Positions 48,071 through 60,112 of a stretch of DNA of 64,000 bases are shown here, piece after piece. The stretch comes from Primulina eburnea. Taxonomy: Eukaryota; Streptophyta; Magnoliopsida; Lamiales; Gesneriaceae. Below the pieces are notes generated by a model. The model searched no databases, was not told the DNA's origin, and was given only the letters and a program-made list of their open reading frames with translations. Both the position numbers and the translations under genes were made by a program. Position 1 is the first letter of the stretch; the number at the start of each line of letters is the position of its first letter. Location of the stretch: positions 41,982,051-42,046,050 of the forward strand of contig NC_133108.1 of assembly GCF_022965805.1 (NCBI RefSeq). Reading direction: 5' to 3'.

Positions 48071-48283
48071 TGGCTGTGTAGGTTATATCGATAATGGACC
48101 ATCTCTTTTCTGTTTTGACGAAATTATTTAGCGTAGAAAACAACTATATATAGTTTTGATATGTGCACGAGGTATCATTCATTTATTGGATGTGATGAAA
48201 TATAGAAAAATTGTGCATTCAATGGGTGAGTAACAGCTCATCAGTGCTCACAAAGGTGTGCACGGTAAGTGTGCAGGATATCA

Positions 48284-48286
<3 letters not shown>

Positions 48287-48337
<51 letters not shown>
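48287..48337. repeat. (TA)n microsatellite
   Basis: 51 bp of AT repeats. Confidence 0.95.
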
Positions 48338-48338
<1 letters not shown>

Positions 48339-48723
48339 CTAAAAAATGGTTTTATATTTTTTCCATGAATATTTAACACTTTGTGCGGGTCTTTAGAATG
48401 GGTCAATGTATATAGAGGTCAACATTCATAAGAAACTAAATCATTGTCAACTCTTATATGATAATAATGAAGAGATTATTTATATTGATGATTAAATAAA
48501 TTAAATATGGTCAAATAGGCCATCAGATTCCATTTATACTTATTATAATAATAGATGGGTTTTTTTAAATAAGAAAATAATTTTATAACCAATATTTTTT
48601 AAATTGAAGGAAGTTTAAAAATTTCAAAGTTAGAACTTAGAAATGTTCACTTCTATCTTTTTTTTTTTAAACATGATATTTTTAATTAAGACAATATATT
48701 AGAATGCAAATATAATTCACCAA

Positions 48724-48891
48724 AATTCTTATGAGATCATCTCATGATCAATTTTGTAAGACGAGTCTCTGGTCCGACCCAAATAAAAAAAAATACCGAA
48801 ATATTATTTATCGTGAAAAATAAGGATCATATTGACTCGTCTCAAGGATATATATATACCTGCGAGAGTATCTCACAAGAGACATGCTCAA
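48724..48891 (+). mobile_element. Decayed GAGACGG-family MITE
   Basis: TTATGAGATCATCTCATGAT at the left and GAGAGTATCTCACAAGAGAC at the right, with a reduced core. Confidence 0.6.
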
Positions 48892-49852
48892 TATAATTTA
48901 CGTGAGTGTTCACATGAGTTTACATAATACTATAGTTTCAAAAAAATCAAAAGAGAATATAGATATGTTTGGAATATTAATTACTTTTTAATCCAGGATT
49001 TAAATTAATTTGGTTGTATTCTAAAATCATTATGGTTGGTTAATTATTTTAACACTAGGGGATTTTAAATTCATATTTATCTTAAGTTAAGTGACAATCT
49101 TGATGGATTTTCACTAATCCAATATCAGCATTGTAATTTAAGAACGACTCTGATGTATTTCAAATTCGCCCCTTGATTGTATTATTTGAAATCGAAACTT
49201 CGAAATATTTTACTAAAGAAAATAAATCGTTCCATACTGTTTAAAATTCTAATCCCCTACGTGACCAAGAGTTTAATTTGATATATTTTTACGGTTTAGT
49301 TGCAGGAGTCAACTTCTTAAAAGTCATTCTAAATTGCTAATGACTTTGATCTATTCCTTCATTATAAAATATTTATTTTTAATATCATATATGAGGGTGA
49401 TTGTTAGTAGATTTAATGAAGGGAAATTGTCAACAAATATTTTAAAGACGACCATTACGATAATTTCTACAAGCAAATCGTTTTGCATTTGTTTTCTCTA
49501 CAATGACATAAAAAATTAAAATCTATGACTAATGACTCAATAATTTCTCAATTTTATTACAAGTTACCATATAAATATTCACACTAAAAAGAAAAAAATG
49601 CAGCTGCTCAAAAAGAAACAAAACTACTGTAATAAAAAACTTGTACTGTTATTTTCTTCAAAAATTTTAAAATAACTTGTATTCCTAACTAAAAAAAATG
49701 GAATTCTGAACTCTGGTTCACTAAAAGTACCTTAGCGTGGACCTTGTCGAACAATCGTCTATTGTAAGTTTTATACGAGAGGGTAGTGGATCAATTACAT
49801 TACTTTACACAAATGTTTTAAAAAAATTATTACACTTGGTAATTATATAGCG

Positions 49853-49960
49853 GGTTTTTGTGATACGATCTCACTGATCTTTATTCGTATGACTAATCAA
49901 TCATGTTCATAATTACAATAAAAATTACTATTTTTGGGCATAAAAAGTAATTATTTCTCT
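49853..49960 (+). mobile_element. Truncated GAGACGG-family MITE
   Basis: Only the left part remains (TTTTTGTGATACGATCTCAC, then CATAAAAAGTAAT). Confidence 0.45.
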
Positions 49961-50881
49961 TAAAAAATTTGTGATGATTTATAATTATTTTAAAATTTTT
50001 GGTAGGATAACAGTGTGTGTAAACATCCCTATGGTAAACTCTACAGATGGAAAAGATATATTTATATCAAAAATAGAGTTTTTTTTTTTAAGTTGGTGGC
50101 TCATCTAATTTTGCAAGTTGCTGCTGCCGAAGTGGACTTATCGTAAAGTTCACTTGAGTTGATTTTATTATTTATTCAACGATTCGTCATTAGATTTATA
50201 ACATATTCAAATATAAGTGATTAGTTATTGTTAAACTTTTAACTTACTTTATTCGACGGACCGTCCATCCACCGGTGACCAGCCCAGTTGGTCCGCATTT
50301 TAGCAAATTTTGATCTAGACCGTGGCGCCATTGAGGGTTTAATTAATAGCGACTGTTAACCCGAATAGATGATTTCAAGCTGATTTAGGGTTATCAAAGT
50401 TGTAGTTATAGATTGACATGGAAAATTTTGAGGTCTCTTACACTTATTTGTGGCCACATTTCAATAATCACAAAAGATATATGTCAGGTTGCTATATTGT
50501 CTTGGAATTTTTTTGCACATTTGCCTTTTTTTCCTCGATGACGGTGGAACTCGCAGACCCTAATATTTGGTATGTGTTAGTTAAACATCAGTCTATTACA
50601 ATAATCTGTAAACTACGTTAGCAAATAAACTGTACTAGGTAAATCATATGCGACAGACTCGCTTGAAAAAATGTTAGTAGAGATAATCAAACTCTGACTC
50701 ATTGATCAAGCGCTTATCTACCCACAAGCTCGGACATGCCTCTGGCTGCCACATTTACCATTTTTTCTTGCAGGGAGTACTTATACAGGCTGATGCAACT
50801 CCAACTAATAGGAAGATGTTGGTACTTAATTATTAAAGCGCAAATTTTGGTTCTCCGTTTTCAGCAGACATTCTTACAAGC

Positions 50882-53724
50882 ATGTCTCCGTGTTCTCTTT
50901 TCTGCAACTTAATCTTCTCTAGTCTTCTTCCATTTGCTTACAGCGACATCATCAGCAAAGAGAATTGCCCCAGCAGCTGCGGCAACTTAACGGTTCCATA
51001 TCCATTCGGACTTGGCCAAGGAACGGGATGTTCCTTCGATTCTTCATTCGATATAATCTGCAACACTTCATTCAATCCCCCGAGACCTTATTTTCCTAAC
51101 CTCGATCTTGAGATTCTTGACATCAAAGACGACAAGATACGGATCAAGAATCGGGTTGCAGCCAATTGTTTCAACGAATTAGGCAATCAAACGAGTTTTG
51201 TTTTTGCCCCCGTCAATCTAGCCAACACCTCCTTTGCCTTTTCTATTGATAACAGGTTTACGGTATTGGGTTGCAATCAACTTGCGGTGATCACTGCTAC
51301 CGTGAGGCGTAACTTCACGTATGGATGCGCCTCGTTCTGTTCCAGCAGCAACGATTTGATAGAGAATGAATGTACTGGGATTGGATGCTGTCAAACTGTT
51401 ATCCCAAAGGGTCTACAGACATTTCTTTTAAGACTCGGTTCCCTTGAGAGAAACTCAAATATCACGTCGTTTAACCCTTGTAGCTACGCATTTGTGGGAG
51501 ATCCTGATAGGTACGAATTCAGTTCGTTCGACCTTAAAGACCCAAGTTTCCGAAACTGGACTATAGATAATGTTCCTATGATTCTAGAGTGGGCAATTGG
51601 GAGTCAGAATTGTAGTGAAGTTCGGAAACCCGGTAATTTTGCCTGTCTCGAAAATAGTATCTGTATTGATTCTGATGCTGGAATTGGAGGGTATCGGTGT
51701 GCATGCGCAGAAGGGTATCTGGGCAATCCATATCTCAGTCCAGGTTGCACAGGTACTTAGTTTCTAGAGGATCCATTTTACTGGTTATGGAAATATATTG
51801 ATTATGCTATGTTAATTAATTAATTTTATGTTTTTCTTTTCAGATATTAATGAATGCGACAGTAATCCATGTGATGAACATGGGATTTGTACAAACAGTC
51901 CAGGAAGTTTTACATGTTCTTGCAAGAAAGGATTCTCGGGAAATGGGACAAAAAAGGGTCGTGGATGCGTGGCCGATGACCCCGATTTTCCAGTTATGAG
52001 GTTTTCATTAGGTACTATTTTCTCCTGGTCTTGTGCACCTCTCAATCTTTTCGAAAACACGACTTTTGATCAGATTCTTGCACCATTAAATCTCAAAACA
52101 CGGTCGTGATTATAATATAATCCTGTTAAAAATAAATTTTTCTGGGAACTGATCAAGCTCATAGGGAGTTCACTAATTTAATATTTTAGTATGTTCTCTC
52201 GTATAAAAACCAAAAACCGGATTGTATATGCTTGAATTTAGTATTCATTTAAGATGTATACAGTATATTGGTTGTGTATTAGACGATAAAGACAAAGAAA
52301 TCAATCAAGACCAAGTTACAGGAATGTTTGAGGTTTAATTCCACGGGGGTTTCGAACTTTTGGCTACCTGTATATGTAATGGCGAAGTTTGAGCTAAAGC
52401 AGATGGTGCACAAAAAAATTTATGCTTTTATAATTTTGATTGGCCTGAATAAGTTTTATTAGTTAATGGATTTACCACTGATTGATCTTTGTTTGCATCT
52501 GAATTTTCAGGCATGAGTTTTGGTTTCTTGGGCTTGATTTTTGTTGTCACGTTTCTATATTTTAGTATAGCAAAACGGAGGATTATGAGACTAAGAGAAA
52601 AATTCTTCCAGCAAAATGGAGGGTTGCTGTTAAAGCAGCAGCTTTCTTTAAATGAAAACAGTGTGAAATCAACAACCATCTTCACAGCAGAAGAGCTCGA
52701 AAAGGCCACCAACAAGTATGCAGAAGACCGGATACTAGGCCGAGGTGGCTATGGTACCGTGTACAAAGGAATCCTCAAAGACCAACAAGTGGTCGCCATT
52801 AAAAAATCACGGGTAATGGATCAGAATCAGATGGAACAGTTCATAAACGAGGTGATCATTCTGACTCAAATTAATCATCGAAATGTGGTTAAGCTTTTAG
52901 GATGTTGTCTAGAGACAGAAGTACCTCTATTAGTCTATGAATACATTTCAAATGGTACACTCTATCAAAACATCCAAAACAGTGGAGGAGTGGCTTGGTT
53001 TTCCTGGAATAATCGTTTGAGGATCGCTTCAGAATCAGCGGGGGCATTATCCTATCTCCATTCTGCTGCAGAAATGCCCATTATACATAGAGATGTCAAG
53101 TCCCCAAACATATTGCTAGATGAATATTACACAGCGAAAATATCAGATTTTGGGGCTTCAAGATTAGTCCCTACTGATCAAACACAAATCTCTACTCTAG
53201 TCCAGGGTACATTAGGCTACTTGGACCCCGAATACTTCCACACAGGCCAGTTCACAGAAAAGAGCGATGTTTACAGCTTTGGGGTCGTTTTGGCCGAACT
53301 AATGACAGGTAAGAAGCCTCTTATGAACACGAATGTAGAAGAAGAGAAGAGTTTGGCCAAAGCATTCGTCACGTCGTTGAAAGAAAACCGCTTGTTCCAA
53401 ATCCTGGATCCTCGGGTTCGACGGGAAGGGAGTATGGAGCAAATCCAGCGTGTTGCAGAGCTCGTGAAACGGTGCCTTAGGATGCACGGCGAGGAGAGGC
53501 CGACAATGAAAGAAGTGGCGAATGAACTCGAGAATTTGAGGAGGTTGGGTAATCATCCCTGGATTCAGCAAGAAGTTGAAGAAGAAACCGTGGGATTGAT
53601 GAGCGAGCAAGAATCAGATTTATATGCGGTATCATTTAATCCTAGTCTGAGCACTGTGGAGTACTCAGGGCTTCCTAATACAGGGGCTTCTCCTTTGCTG
53701 AATCCTATCACTTATCCCAGGTGA
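50882..53724 (+). CDS. Wall-associated receptor kinase (WAK)
   Basis: Three exons join in frame to 750 residues: 50882-51752, 51844-52011 and 52511-53724. The order is: signal peptide (1-21), the galacturonan-binding WAK domain ([20 protein letters not shown]), an EGF repeat ending exon 1 ([14 protein letters not shown]), a calcium-binding EGF repeat in exon 2 ([20 protein letters not shown]), a transmembrane helix at about 350-366, and a kinase. Kinase signs: [11 protein letters not shown] near 425, VAIKK with Lys444, [13 protein letters not shown] with Asp541, DFG with Asp559, and [10 protein letters not shown]. It is an RD kinase with all catalytic residues. WAKs bind cell-wall pectin and signal in growth and defence from the plasma membrane. 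Intron positions between the EGFs and the kinase match the family. No sign of decay. Confidence 0.95.
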
Positions 53725-54282
53725 TAAGTTCAGTAGTCGATAATGAACATTTTGATAATATATAACTGATTATTCCACAGATGTTTTCGATCATTCGGTG
53801 TGTTACAAATAAGATTATTTCAAATGTCAATAAAAATTAATTTCAATTGCTAAGATGTCGTCAATTTTATTCTAGGTATTTTGGAGAAAGTGAGATACCT
53901 GAACCGTTTAGAAAAAAGCGTTGGTTGCTAAAATCAATGTAACTACTACATAAACTATAAATTTGCATGCTTTAATTAAGTAGTTGTAAGATAACCAATT
54001 TAGATGTACTATGAATATTGGTCGTAAATTTACAAATTAATGTAGACACATAATTTTTTCACAAATTATTCAATAACAAATATTATTTCAATTTTACCTA
54101 TCATTTCAAATAACTATGATATTTTTCCAATCATTTTTTTGTTTGATTTTTGAATTATTTAAGATCTATTTTAACTATTTTTTATTTATTTTTTCTGCTG
54201 CTTTGTTTGATTAAATATATGTGATTTTCGTGTTTTTTTTCCACCATGTGATTTGAAGTCGATTAATCTATTTATATTTGTT

Positions 54283-54436
54283 TTTTTTTCTTATGACTTT
54301 ATTTTGTTTATATGAGTATTTATACTTCATATCTTACTTCATTTTATTTCCTCTTATTTTTTTTTTCTTATGACTGTATTGTGTTTATTTGAGTATTCAT
54401 ACTTCATGTCTTACTTCATTTTATTTCCTCTTGTTT
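54283..54436. repeat. 77-bp tandem duplication
   Basis: TTCTTATGAC starts at 54288 and 54365; both units continue through TTACTTCATTTTATTTCCTC with few changes. Confidence 0.85.
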
Positions 54437-54721
54437 TTTTGAATCATCACTTGGTTTTTCCACATTTTTCACCTCCATTAACAACACATCATTGTTCTTA
54501 ATAATTAATTTATCTAATTTGAAATGAAACTTGTGATGTTTTTTATTTGATTATCTGAGGTTCTCTTTAGTTTATACATATATTTTCTCTGTAAATAAAT
54601 CGAACTATCTTAAATAAGTTTTTAGCTCTATCTTTTGGACACATACATATAATTTACAATCATAAAAAATTTCATTGAATAAATAATATTTCATCATAAA
54701 CAAAACAGACGAATCAATTAT

Positions 54722-55690
54722 TTAAAATCAGATGATATAAGTTCATCTTATCATGGTGAGAAATGTTAACACATATAAATTAAATTTTTAATTTGTTTCG
54801 TTTCTATTTTTAAGAAGTAACATTCATTTTGACGTCATAGTCCAATTTTTCATGAGTACGAACTCTGATTTACAATCATGTTTTCAAACAAAATAAGAGG
54901 GAAAAAAAGGAATGAAAAGAATTAAGAATCAAGAGCTAACTATATTTTTTATTTTTTGAAATACATCATATTTTCTCAACATTTTCATTGAATCATTAAA
55001 AATTCTATCAATTGACAACTCAATATTACACTCCAACGTATATTTTCTTAATAATAATAATAAAGAATAATCAATATATATACATTTATATTTGAATGAA
55101 AAAGAAAACTTTGATCTGAAATCTGAAAAAAAAAAAATTAAACATAGAGAAATCATAAGAATCAAATAATTTAAAATCAGATGATATAATTTCATCTTAT
55201 CGTGTTTAAATACAAATAATAAAGGGTGAGAAAGATGAACACATATCTATATAATAAATCTAAAATATGAATTAAATTTTCCTTGTATAGTTTCTATTTT
55301 TTAAAAAATGACATTCACTTTGACGTCATAGTCTAATTATTCATAAGTACGAACTTTGATTTACAATAATTTTTCAAAACAGAATGAGAGGAAAAAAGAA
55401 AATAACGAAGACAATTAAGAATCAAGAAATAACTATATTTTTTTATTTTTTGAAATACATCATAATTTTTCAATATTTTCTTTGAATCAATGATATTTTA
55501 AAAATCTATTAATTGACAACTCAATATTTCACTCCAACATATAATTGCACAATAATAATAAAGAATCGTCATACATAGTATATACATTACTATTTGTGAA
55601 TCAAAAAAAAAAAAAATTCTGATTTGAAATCTAAAAAAATTAAAAAATGGAGAAATCATAAGAGATATAATATATTTAAGTAATATCAAC
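54722..55690. repeat. ~450-500-bp tandem duplication downstream of WAK
   Basis: TTAAAATCAGATGATATAA occurs at 54722 and 55171. The following blocks repeat in order: GACGTCATAGTC(C/T)AATT, AAGAATCAAGA(G/A), TTTGAAATACATCATA, TTGACAACTCAATATT, and AAAAA...GAGAAATCATAAGA. No coding capacity. Divergence is moderate. Confidence 0.8.
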
Positions 55691-56216
55691 TTAACACAAT
55701 GATGCCAAGAATCTGATTCATGCTTGAGCCACTCTCCGCCGGTGCCGTATCTGGGCCGTGGCTCCAACTGCCACACATTACTGAAGCATCTCAAAACCAA
55801 TTCAAAATTTCCAATACAACACACCCCCCTTAATCATTTTTCCGAATATGTATTCCCATTTGAGAAAGTTAATCATAAATCTAAAATAAGCTCCAAAACC
55901 CAATAAAATTAAATAGATTACAAAAAAAAAAAAAACCAGAAAAAGAAAAATCACAAAACCTTCATTTGTATCCGTTTCTGTCCTGAGACTATCCACTTCA
56001 TATAATAACACACCCCAAACAGTAAAAATTACAACTAACACACAGAATTAAACTGGCCCAGGAATTTAAATTTTTTTTTTTAACAAAAAAAAGATTCTTG
56101 AAAAGCTTGGAAGTTATATGCTTACTTCTGAAAGACGAAGTGAGATGTGGAGTTCTGAATGTTTTTGAATGGGAAGAGAACTTGGTAGAGTAGACAGTGT
56201 CGAGTAAGGAAGTCAT
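55650..56216 (-). CDS. Possible short plastid-targeted protein gene (tentative exon model)
   Basis: Three candidate exons on the minus strand: 56216-56126 (ATG, then TSLLDTVYSTKFSSHSKTF, a Ser/Thr-rich, acid-poor start like a chloroplast transit peptide, with a GTAAG donor), 55988-55960 (ISGQKRIQMK), and a third beginning after an AG near 55780 that reads LEPRPRYGTGGEWLKHESDS. Exon phases can be made to agree. I do not recognise the family and cannot find the end with confidence; the tandem repeat downstream may have removed the rest. A light-type promoter module lies upstream. It may be a truncated gene. Confidence 0.25.
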
Positions 56217-56266
56217 AGCTGATACCTTGTAGAGCTCAGTTTCCAGGTATTGTCTAGTGTAGACTG

Positions 56267-56302
56267 TGTAGTCTTGCGATAACTCTACCGTCCACGTGGC
56301 AT
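56267..56302 (-). promoter_or_regulatory. I-box plus G-box (light-responsive-type module)
   Basis: GATAAC near 56278 and CCACGTGGC near 56293 lie within 25 bp of each other, 60-85 bases upstream of the ATG at 56216. This pairing is known from promoters of nuclear photosynthesis genes. Confidence 0.45.
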
Positions 56303-57361
56303 TTCTTCATTCCTCAGAGCGTTGAGTTTCACCAATTTGGGAATAAATTGGGTTTGTATACTGTATCATAATTGATTAGGCAATGAGGCTTTTCCGAAAC
56401 GCTGGATAAATATTTAACAATATGCGCAAGACTCGTCGCAAAATCAATGAATTTCAAGTTAAATATCAATTTTTAGATTTATTTTTTTGGTTAAGATAGT
56501 TGTTTTTTTTCTGAAAGCGTTTGGATTGATATATTTCAAATCCATAAATTTTAAATATGTTCGCTCTACCTTCTAGTTTTGGACTTAACTTGCTTGCTTC
56601 ATCATGCTCGTAGAGAAAGCTATCAGCGCTACTTTTTGTAATTTTAGAGAACTAAGATTATAAGCTTCAAATTGACTTCTTACATGTTTATATAAAATTC
56701 ATAATTATGATGGATTACAAGTTCATCAGATAATGAAAGTATTTGAAATTCATTATACATTGTGTAAGTTATGGATTTAAGATTCCATCTTTTATTTTAT
56801 GGTTAATAATAAAAATATAATCAATGTACATTTAATTTAAATTGATGCATTTAAATGCTACCTTAAAGAGTAAAATGTTCTCAAAACCCTATTCGATTTA
56901 GTGAACATATTGATTAACCCTCTTTGGAAAAAAAACTGACTTGTCGAGTAATCATTCAAGCCTTGAAAAAATTTCAACATGTTGATGAAAATAGAGATAT
57001 CTAGGAATACGTTTGATTTACTTTCACAATTTCTGAAAAACATTTCCTATAAACATATTTTCCACAATTAAATTGAGAAAGATAATAAATGGTTGGATTA
57101 CACTTTCTTTAGAAAGAGTTTTTTTTTATAATGAATGCAAATGAATATAGTATAATAATATTCAATACAGGCCAGGTGAAATAATCAATATTGAAATAGG
57201 TCACTTTATTCTTCAGTATTATCATGGATCAACTAGGAAAAATTGTAGCTGAAAATGAGTCAAAAGTATTATAGAAGTAAACCTCTTTCTTTCAGAAATA
57301 GCATCATAAACATGTGATTTAAATCTCAAAACTCGAGTCCTTCCGGCAGAAAATGTAAAAT
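56303..57361. other. Intergenic stretch
   Basis: AT-rich, no gene supported. The part near 57240-57361 is probably SCO1 3' UTR. Confidence 0.5.
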
Positions 57362-59749
57362 CTATGCCTTGACCTTTTGTTTTGCTTTTTTTATTTCCAG
57401 AATGACTCCATCGGCAAGTGAAGTTGCGTCTTCGTTCTTTCCAAAGAACTTCACAAATTGCATGCTTGGATCCATCAGGTACCTGCATATTTTGGTTTAG
57501 AATATGCAAATGCCGAGTAATATATAAGAAGAAAAGAATTCCCCTTAGTCTTGATAATGATATATATCAGAATCTCGCCAAACATGACACAAAGATTCAT
57601 AATTCTGTTTTCTCTTGAAAAACAAGAAAAAGATGAATTCACAGTATTGGATTAATCAGTATCAAACTTAGCCTAGGTGAAGTGGTAGTGGATAACCCGT
57701 ACATGACTATAGAGTGATCGACAAGATAGTCTGAACCTTCAGCTTCCGTCTTCATATAGTACACGCGATAAGCACGTGCAGTTTTCCTAATTTCATCTGG
57801 GGTACCAGTCAGGCCAATTAAATTTGGGTGGAATTCTGAAAGTGACATGTAATGGCAAATTTTCAGAAAAAAAAAAAAGAAAACAAAAACATTTTGGTTT
57901 GTGTTGCAAACATTTAACTTGAGGAAGAAACCATAAAAAAATTACCTTTGATATACTCACAAACTTGTTCAACAGTATCCCTCTCCGGATCGACTGAAAT
58001 GAAGATGGGGACTACTTCTATTCCAGATTTTTCTTCTGGAAATGTATGAAATTAGTACCGCCCAAGAATTGAAAAAAGCACACATCATGACCGAATGATC
58101 AAGACTAACTATGTCAAAATCATTTTCAATCCCAAGAAATGTCACATCCCAGCCAAAGCAATGATACTCAGTGAACTTACTTATTTTATCAATAGCCGAC
58201 GCCAGTTTTTGTAGCTCATCTGGGCATATATCAGGGCAATGAGTGAATCCAAAATAAATCAAGTTCCATTTTCCCAGAAAGTTCTTTTCAGATACTGATG
58301 TTCCAGTATGGTCGATGAGGTTAAATGGACCTCCAATAGCAGCATTCCCAACAGAAGGTCCCTGTCTTACTTCATTCGAAGCACTGGTTATTCCTGAAAG
58401 ACAGTGACCATAAAACTTTATACATGCCAATGGAAATGCAATAAACAATTCTGAATCAACACAAAATATATAGCCAAACTGATCTACGAATACACCTTAT
58501 TCATGCCAATACCAGTGCAACTTCTAAAGTTGGTACGTTGTATGCCTCATGTCAGCAGAAACCCATTCAGTTAACCGTGAGTAGACTTAAATCGGGCTTC
58601 AAATTTTTTTATCACAAATCAAACTATTCTAGTTGAAATTGGCAACAGTTCACATAAGTTTGAACCAGTTTCCGAAAAATAAAGAAACATGAAACAACTT
58701 CAAATTCTTGCCACCAAGGGAAAAATCCGATGATTATCATAATTTACCTACCCAGATCTGATAATAGTACATTTTGAGACCCATCATATATTCATGCAGC
58801 AAACAGCACAAAGAAAGAGGAACATCATACGACAATCACTAAAGAAAAACAAGTAGCCAATACTTCACAATTAAACTAGGATTTATTCCAAAAGTACCAC
58901 TAGAAGTTAGGAAATGAATTATCAACCACAATCTGCACAAGCTTTCATCTTGTTTGGCCTCATTCCCCAAATCCATAAACACAAACAAATCAACCACAAA
59001 CAAATACCACAGTGATGTCGACTCGAACCATTAAAACATGCGATGACAAAACCAGATTTTCAAACATGAAATTAATAAACAGAAACCTCATCCAACTCAC
59101 CATAGTAATCTAACCTTCAATATGCCGCCTCTTTTCTCTGTCATAGTAGAAGATCAATCCCACTCCAGTGCAAAGAAGTAAAAACAAGCTCATCCACGAA
59201 ACAGGCTACCATCAAAATTGGAACTTAGTTATTTAACATTACAAAAATGTAATACTTGCCAACTGCACTATAACATAATCCAAAACAATTATAGAATATA
59301 AAAGAAAGGAACGGAAAAGAAAGACTATGATACGTAAGAATGGAGACAACGAAATGAATGAGTAAATGAAACAAACTTACCCCGCCTCGGACAGGCTTCC
59401 CTTGCTGAGAACTATCCTGTGATCCAGCCGAACCCTGCTCCCCACTATTTCCACTTTCGGAATTCCCCTCCGCCAACCCACTCGAGGGCGTCGCGGCAGT
59501 GGTCGAACTTGACGATTGATTAACAGAAGATTTAGTGGTAGTGGTGCACAAAAATTGATGATTCAACGCAAAAGCACCTAGCGATTTATATCTACCAAGA
59601 AGAAATCCCGGCGAGAGCAAGGAACGGTGGGAGTTCTGGATAGACAGTTCGGGTAGACTGTGAAATGGGAGTTTCAAGGAACGCCAATGAGAATCGAAGG
59701 ATCTGTAGATGAGTCGAAGGCTTCCGTTTCTCGATAACACCGAAGCCAT
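57362..59749 (-). CDS. HCC1: SCO1-type mitochondrial copper chaperone
   Basis: Six exons on the minus strand join in frame to 338 residues: 59749-59381, 59205-59115, 58393-58181, 58035-57946, 57835-57703 and 57482-57362. The N-terminus is Ser/Arg-rich, a mitochondrial presequence, followed by a Ser/Gly/Gln-rich linker. Exon 2 holds the single membrane helix ([16 protein letters not shown]). The soluble SCO1/SenC thioredoxin-like domain has [20 protein letters not shown] with the copper-binding Cys206 and Cys210, and the third ligand His295 in [10 protein letters not shown]. It sits in the inner membrane and passes copper to the CuA site of cytochrome c oxidase subunit 2. All ligands are present, so this is the active SCO1 (HCC1) type rather than the cysteine-less HCC2. 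A LINE lies 0.36 kb upstream. Confidence 0.96.
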
Positions 59750-60096
59750 CGGTAAAGTTGGAGAAATTCTTGGCGTCAGATTCTGTGGACTTTCTCAAAC
59801 CCTATGGCAGCAAGTAAAGGGTTTATTATTATCCAGCGTCGAATACCATTTTATACCAGCGCTACTTCACAATTTTTTTGTAAATATAAATTAAATTTTG
59901 TTTAAATATTAATTTAAGAGTATTAAAATTTTCAAATTTATTAAAGTTGAGAAAGATGTTAGAATTTTATTATTTTTAAATCAAGTAATCACCTTATTTT
60001 TTGAATAAAATATTATTTATTTTTTATGCTCTGAATTTTTTGATAAAATAAAAGGCAAAAGTTTTAGGATTAATTTTTTTTTACCGTAAGCGTTAT

Positions 60097-60112
60097 TTAT
60101 AATTTGAAACTT
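60097..60112. repeat. LINE target-site duplication, 3' side of element
   Basis: TTATAATTTGAAACTT, identical to 63645-63660. Confidence 0.9.

Larger units (their letters stand above)
48071..50881. other. Intergenic stretch upstream of the WAK gene
   Basis: Contains a TA run (48287-48337) and two decayed GAGACGG MITEs (48724-48891 and 49853-49960). Otherwise AT-rich, with no gene that I can support. The last ~130 bases before 50882 are probably the WAK leader (CTTATACAGG at about 50780 may be its TATA region). Confidence 0.55.

Noticed and set aside
57222..57509. 95-codon minus-strand ORF
   Set aside because: A frame shadow over the last SCO1 exon; the SCO1 frame explains the conserved sequence.
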